Made by a program: the position numbers and the translations under genes | Notes under the pieces: generated by a model | The model's input: only the letters and a program-made list of their open reading frames with translations | The model's database searches: none | Told to the model about the DNA's origin: nothing | DNA from: a bacterium | GTDB taxonomy: Bacteria; Krumholzibacteriota; Krumholzibacteriia; LZORAL124-64-63 | Assembly (NCBI GenBank): GCA_018652925.1 | Contig: JABIBH010000323.1 | Coordinates: 1-5,952, forward strand | Length of the DNA: 5,952 bases | Direction of reading: 5' to 3' | Shown here: one piece after another, positions 5,388-5,952 of the stretch | Position numbering within the stretch: the stretch's first letter is position 1 | How the letters are laid out: the number at the start of each line of letters is the position of its first letter

Positions 5388-5728
5388 TGGGAACAAGCGG
5401 CTATATTCTCCGAGCTACGGTACAACGTAACACAACGTCAAGCAATGATGCACACGGGCACCCACTTGAGCCAACTTGGGGTCCGCATCTTACTCTTGAC
5501 TGTTGGGTATATACTGGAAAGAAACAAAACGTTATTGACGGTGACAAGACCACAACGGTTGAGGTACTAAAGATATCATGGCGTGACGAGGACGTTACAG
5601 AGGCCGACAGGATTACCGGGATTACAGATCGCAATAGTGTGAGTAAATATTCAGATAATTATTTGATACGCAATAAATCATTCAGACATGACCATTTTGA
5701 GGCAGAACTTTGGGTGGCGGCATCGTGA
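5387..5728 (+). CDS. Head closure / stopper-like protein (SPP1 gp16-type head-tail joining protein)
   Basis: This 113-residue protein follows the connector gene with a one-base TAATG overlap, the standard place for the head-completion protein that closes the portal channel and binds the tail. It has the small beta-barrel pattern of that group: an N-terminal strand ILRATVQRNT (7-16), a Gly/His-containing loop, W31 and LDCWVYTGKK (37-46), the central VEVLKISWRDEDVTEADRIT (58-77), TDRNS (80-84), and a final strand around HFEAELWVA (103-111). These match the W...V.C.VW, D.I.G and H.E..L landmarks typical of phage stoppers. Assignment rests on pattern, size and order rather than on strong motifs. 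It could instead be another small neck or tail-joining protein. The 3' end overlaps the next small ORF by GTGA. Confidence 0.65.
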   Translation: MGTSGYILRATVQRNTTSSNDAHGHPLEPTWGPHLTLDCWVYTGKKQNVIDGDKTTTVEVLKISWRDEDVTEADRITGITDRNSVSKYSDNYLIRNKSFRHDHFEAELWVAAS

Positions 5729-5895
5729 GACCACCAAAATTCAGAATAACGAAGGTGGCATGTTGTTATACTTGTATTCATTCTGAACACGGAGAAAATG
5801 TTAGTTGTAAATATCATCCAACCGATTCCTATAGCATCGGTTTTCCGATAGGTTATGGGGTTTTATTACTATGGTATTTAAGTGATTTTCTGTAA
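5725..5895 (+). CDS. Small Cys-rich phage ORF, possible zinc-binding protein; unknown function
   Basis: This 56-residue ORF begins with GTG at 5725, overlapping the stopper gene's TGA as GTGA, a common translational coupling arrangement. A TTG at 5710 in the same frame is a less likely start. Residues 13-31 read CCYTCIHSEHGENVSCKYH, giving Cys14-x2-Cys17, His19, His22, Cys28 and His31. That spacing could hold one zinc ion, as in the many short CxxC proteins of phage genomes. The C-terminal end (GYGVLLLWYLSDFL) is unexpectedly hydrophobic for such a protein and may be a membrane-contacting tail or the result of a frameshift. A 7-bp inverted repeat (5820-5826 with 5836-5842) lies inside the gene. 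The ribosome binding site is weak (GGTGG upstream). Coding status is probable, not certain. Confidence 0.5.
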   Translation: MRPPKFRITKVACCYTCIHSEHGENVSCKYHPTDSYSIGFPIGYGVLLLWYLSDFL

Positions 5896-5919
5896 GGGTT
5901 TTATTGGCTTGGTGATACG

Positions 5920-5952
5920 ATGCAGAAAGAAATAATAAAAAAATTATATTTA
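5920..5952 (+). CDS. Start of a further gene, truncated by window end
   Basis: ATG at 5920 opens a frame that runs to the window edge (MQKEIIKKLYL, 11 codons). A GGTGAT-type ribosome binding site lies just upstream (5911-5916). It begins 24 bases after the preceding stop. The basic, helix-prone start resembles N-termini of small helix-turn-helix proteins, but eleven residues are not enough to assign a product. Confidence 0.35.
   Translation, partial: MQKEIIKKLYL

Noticed and set aside
1..5952. tRNA genes, CRISPR arrays, insertion sequences, integrase attachment sites
   Set aside because: Reading both strands, I found no cloverleaf-like segment, no regularly spaced repeat array, no transposase-like frame and no core duplication that would mark an attachment site.

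Overview
The window is part of the head-assembly module of a tailed double-stranded DNA bacteriophage or prophage (Caudoviricetes, HK97-fold capsid). Every convincing gene is on the + strand, tightly spaced, and most have strong purine-rich ribosome binding sites (GGGG, AGGGGG, GGAGG). The gene order follows the classic siphovirus head plan: MuF-like protein end, prohead protease, major capsid protein, accessory capsid-type proteins, head-tail connector, head-closure protein. Base composition is moderate and somewhat AT-rich. The host cannot be named. Its translation signals are bacterial, and the two short Sec-type signal peptides would suit a diderm host, but that is weak inference.

Layout. 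Positions 2-316 are the 3' end of a MuF-like head morphogenesis gene. Positions 317-454 form a compact regulatory island: a strong intrinsic terminator, a possible promoter, and a 14-bp perfect palindrome identical to the core of the chromosomal ParB-binding site parS. Positions 455-1231 encode the prohead protease and 1234-2517 the major capsid protein, which are nearly abutting. A terminator-like hairpin (attenuator) follows the capsid gene. Positions 2609-3571 and 3645-4457 encode two Ig-like, beta-rich proteins of types often found beside phage capsid genes. Here each begins with what looks like a Sec signal peptide, which is unexpected for virion proteins. Positions 4488-4859 encode a small protein with a highly charged tail. 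Positions 4872-5387 encode a gp6/gp15-like head-tail connector, which overlaps (TAATG) a head-closure/stopper-like gene at 5387-5728. That gene in turn overlaps (GTGA) a 56-residue Cys-rich ORF at 5725-5895. A further gene appears to start at 5920 and leaves the window.

How the parts fit. The protease and capsid protein co-assemble into the prohead. The protease removes the N-terminal scaffold-like delta segment of the capsid protein and then itself. The two beta-rich proteins are candidate decoration or head-fibre proteins, or, given their signal peptides, exported products. The connector and closure proteins build the neck below the portal. The hairpins after the MuF gene, after the capsid gene and before 3645 suggest that relative protein amounts are set partly at the RNA level.

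The observations most worth following are the parS-type palindrome in a head operon and the pair of signal-peptide-bearing capsid-neighbour proteins.
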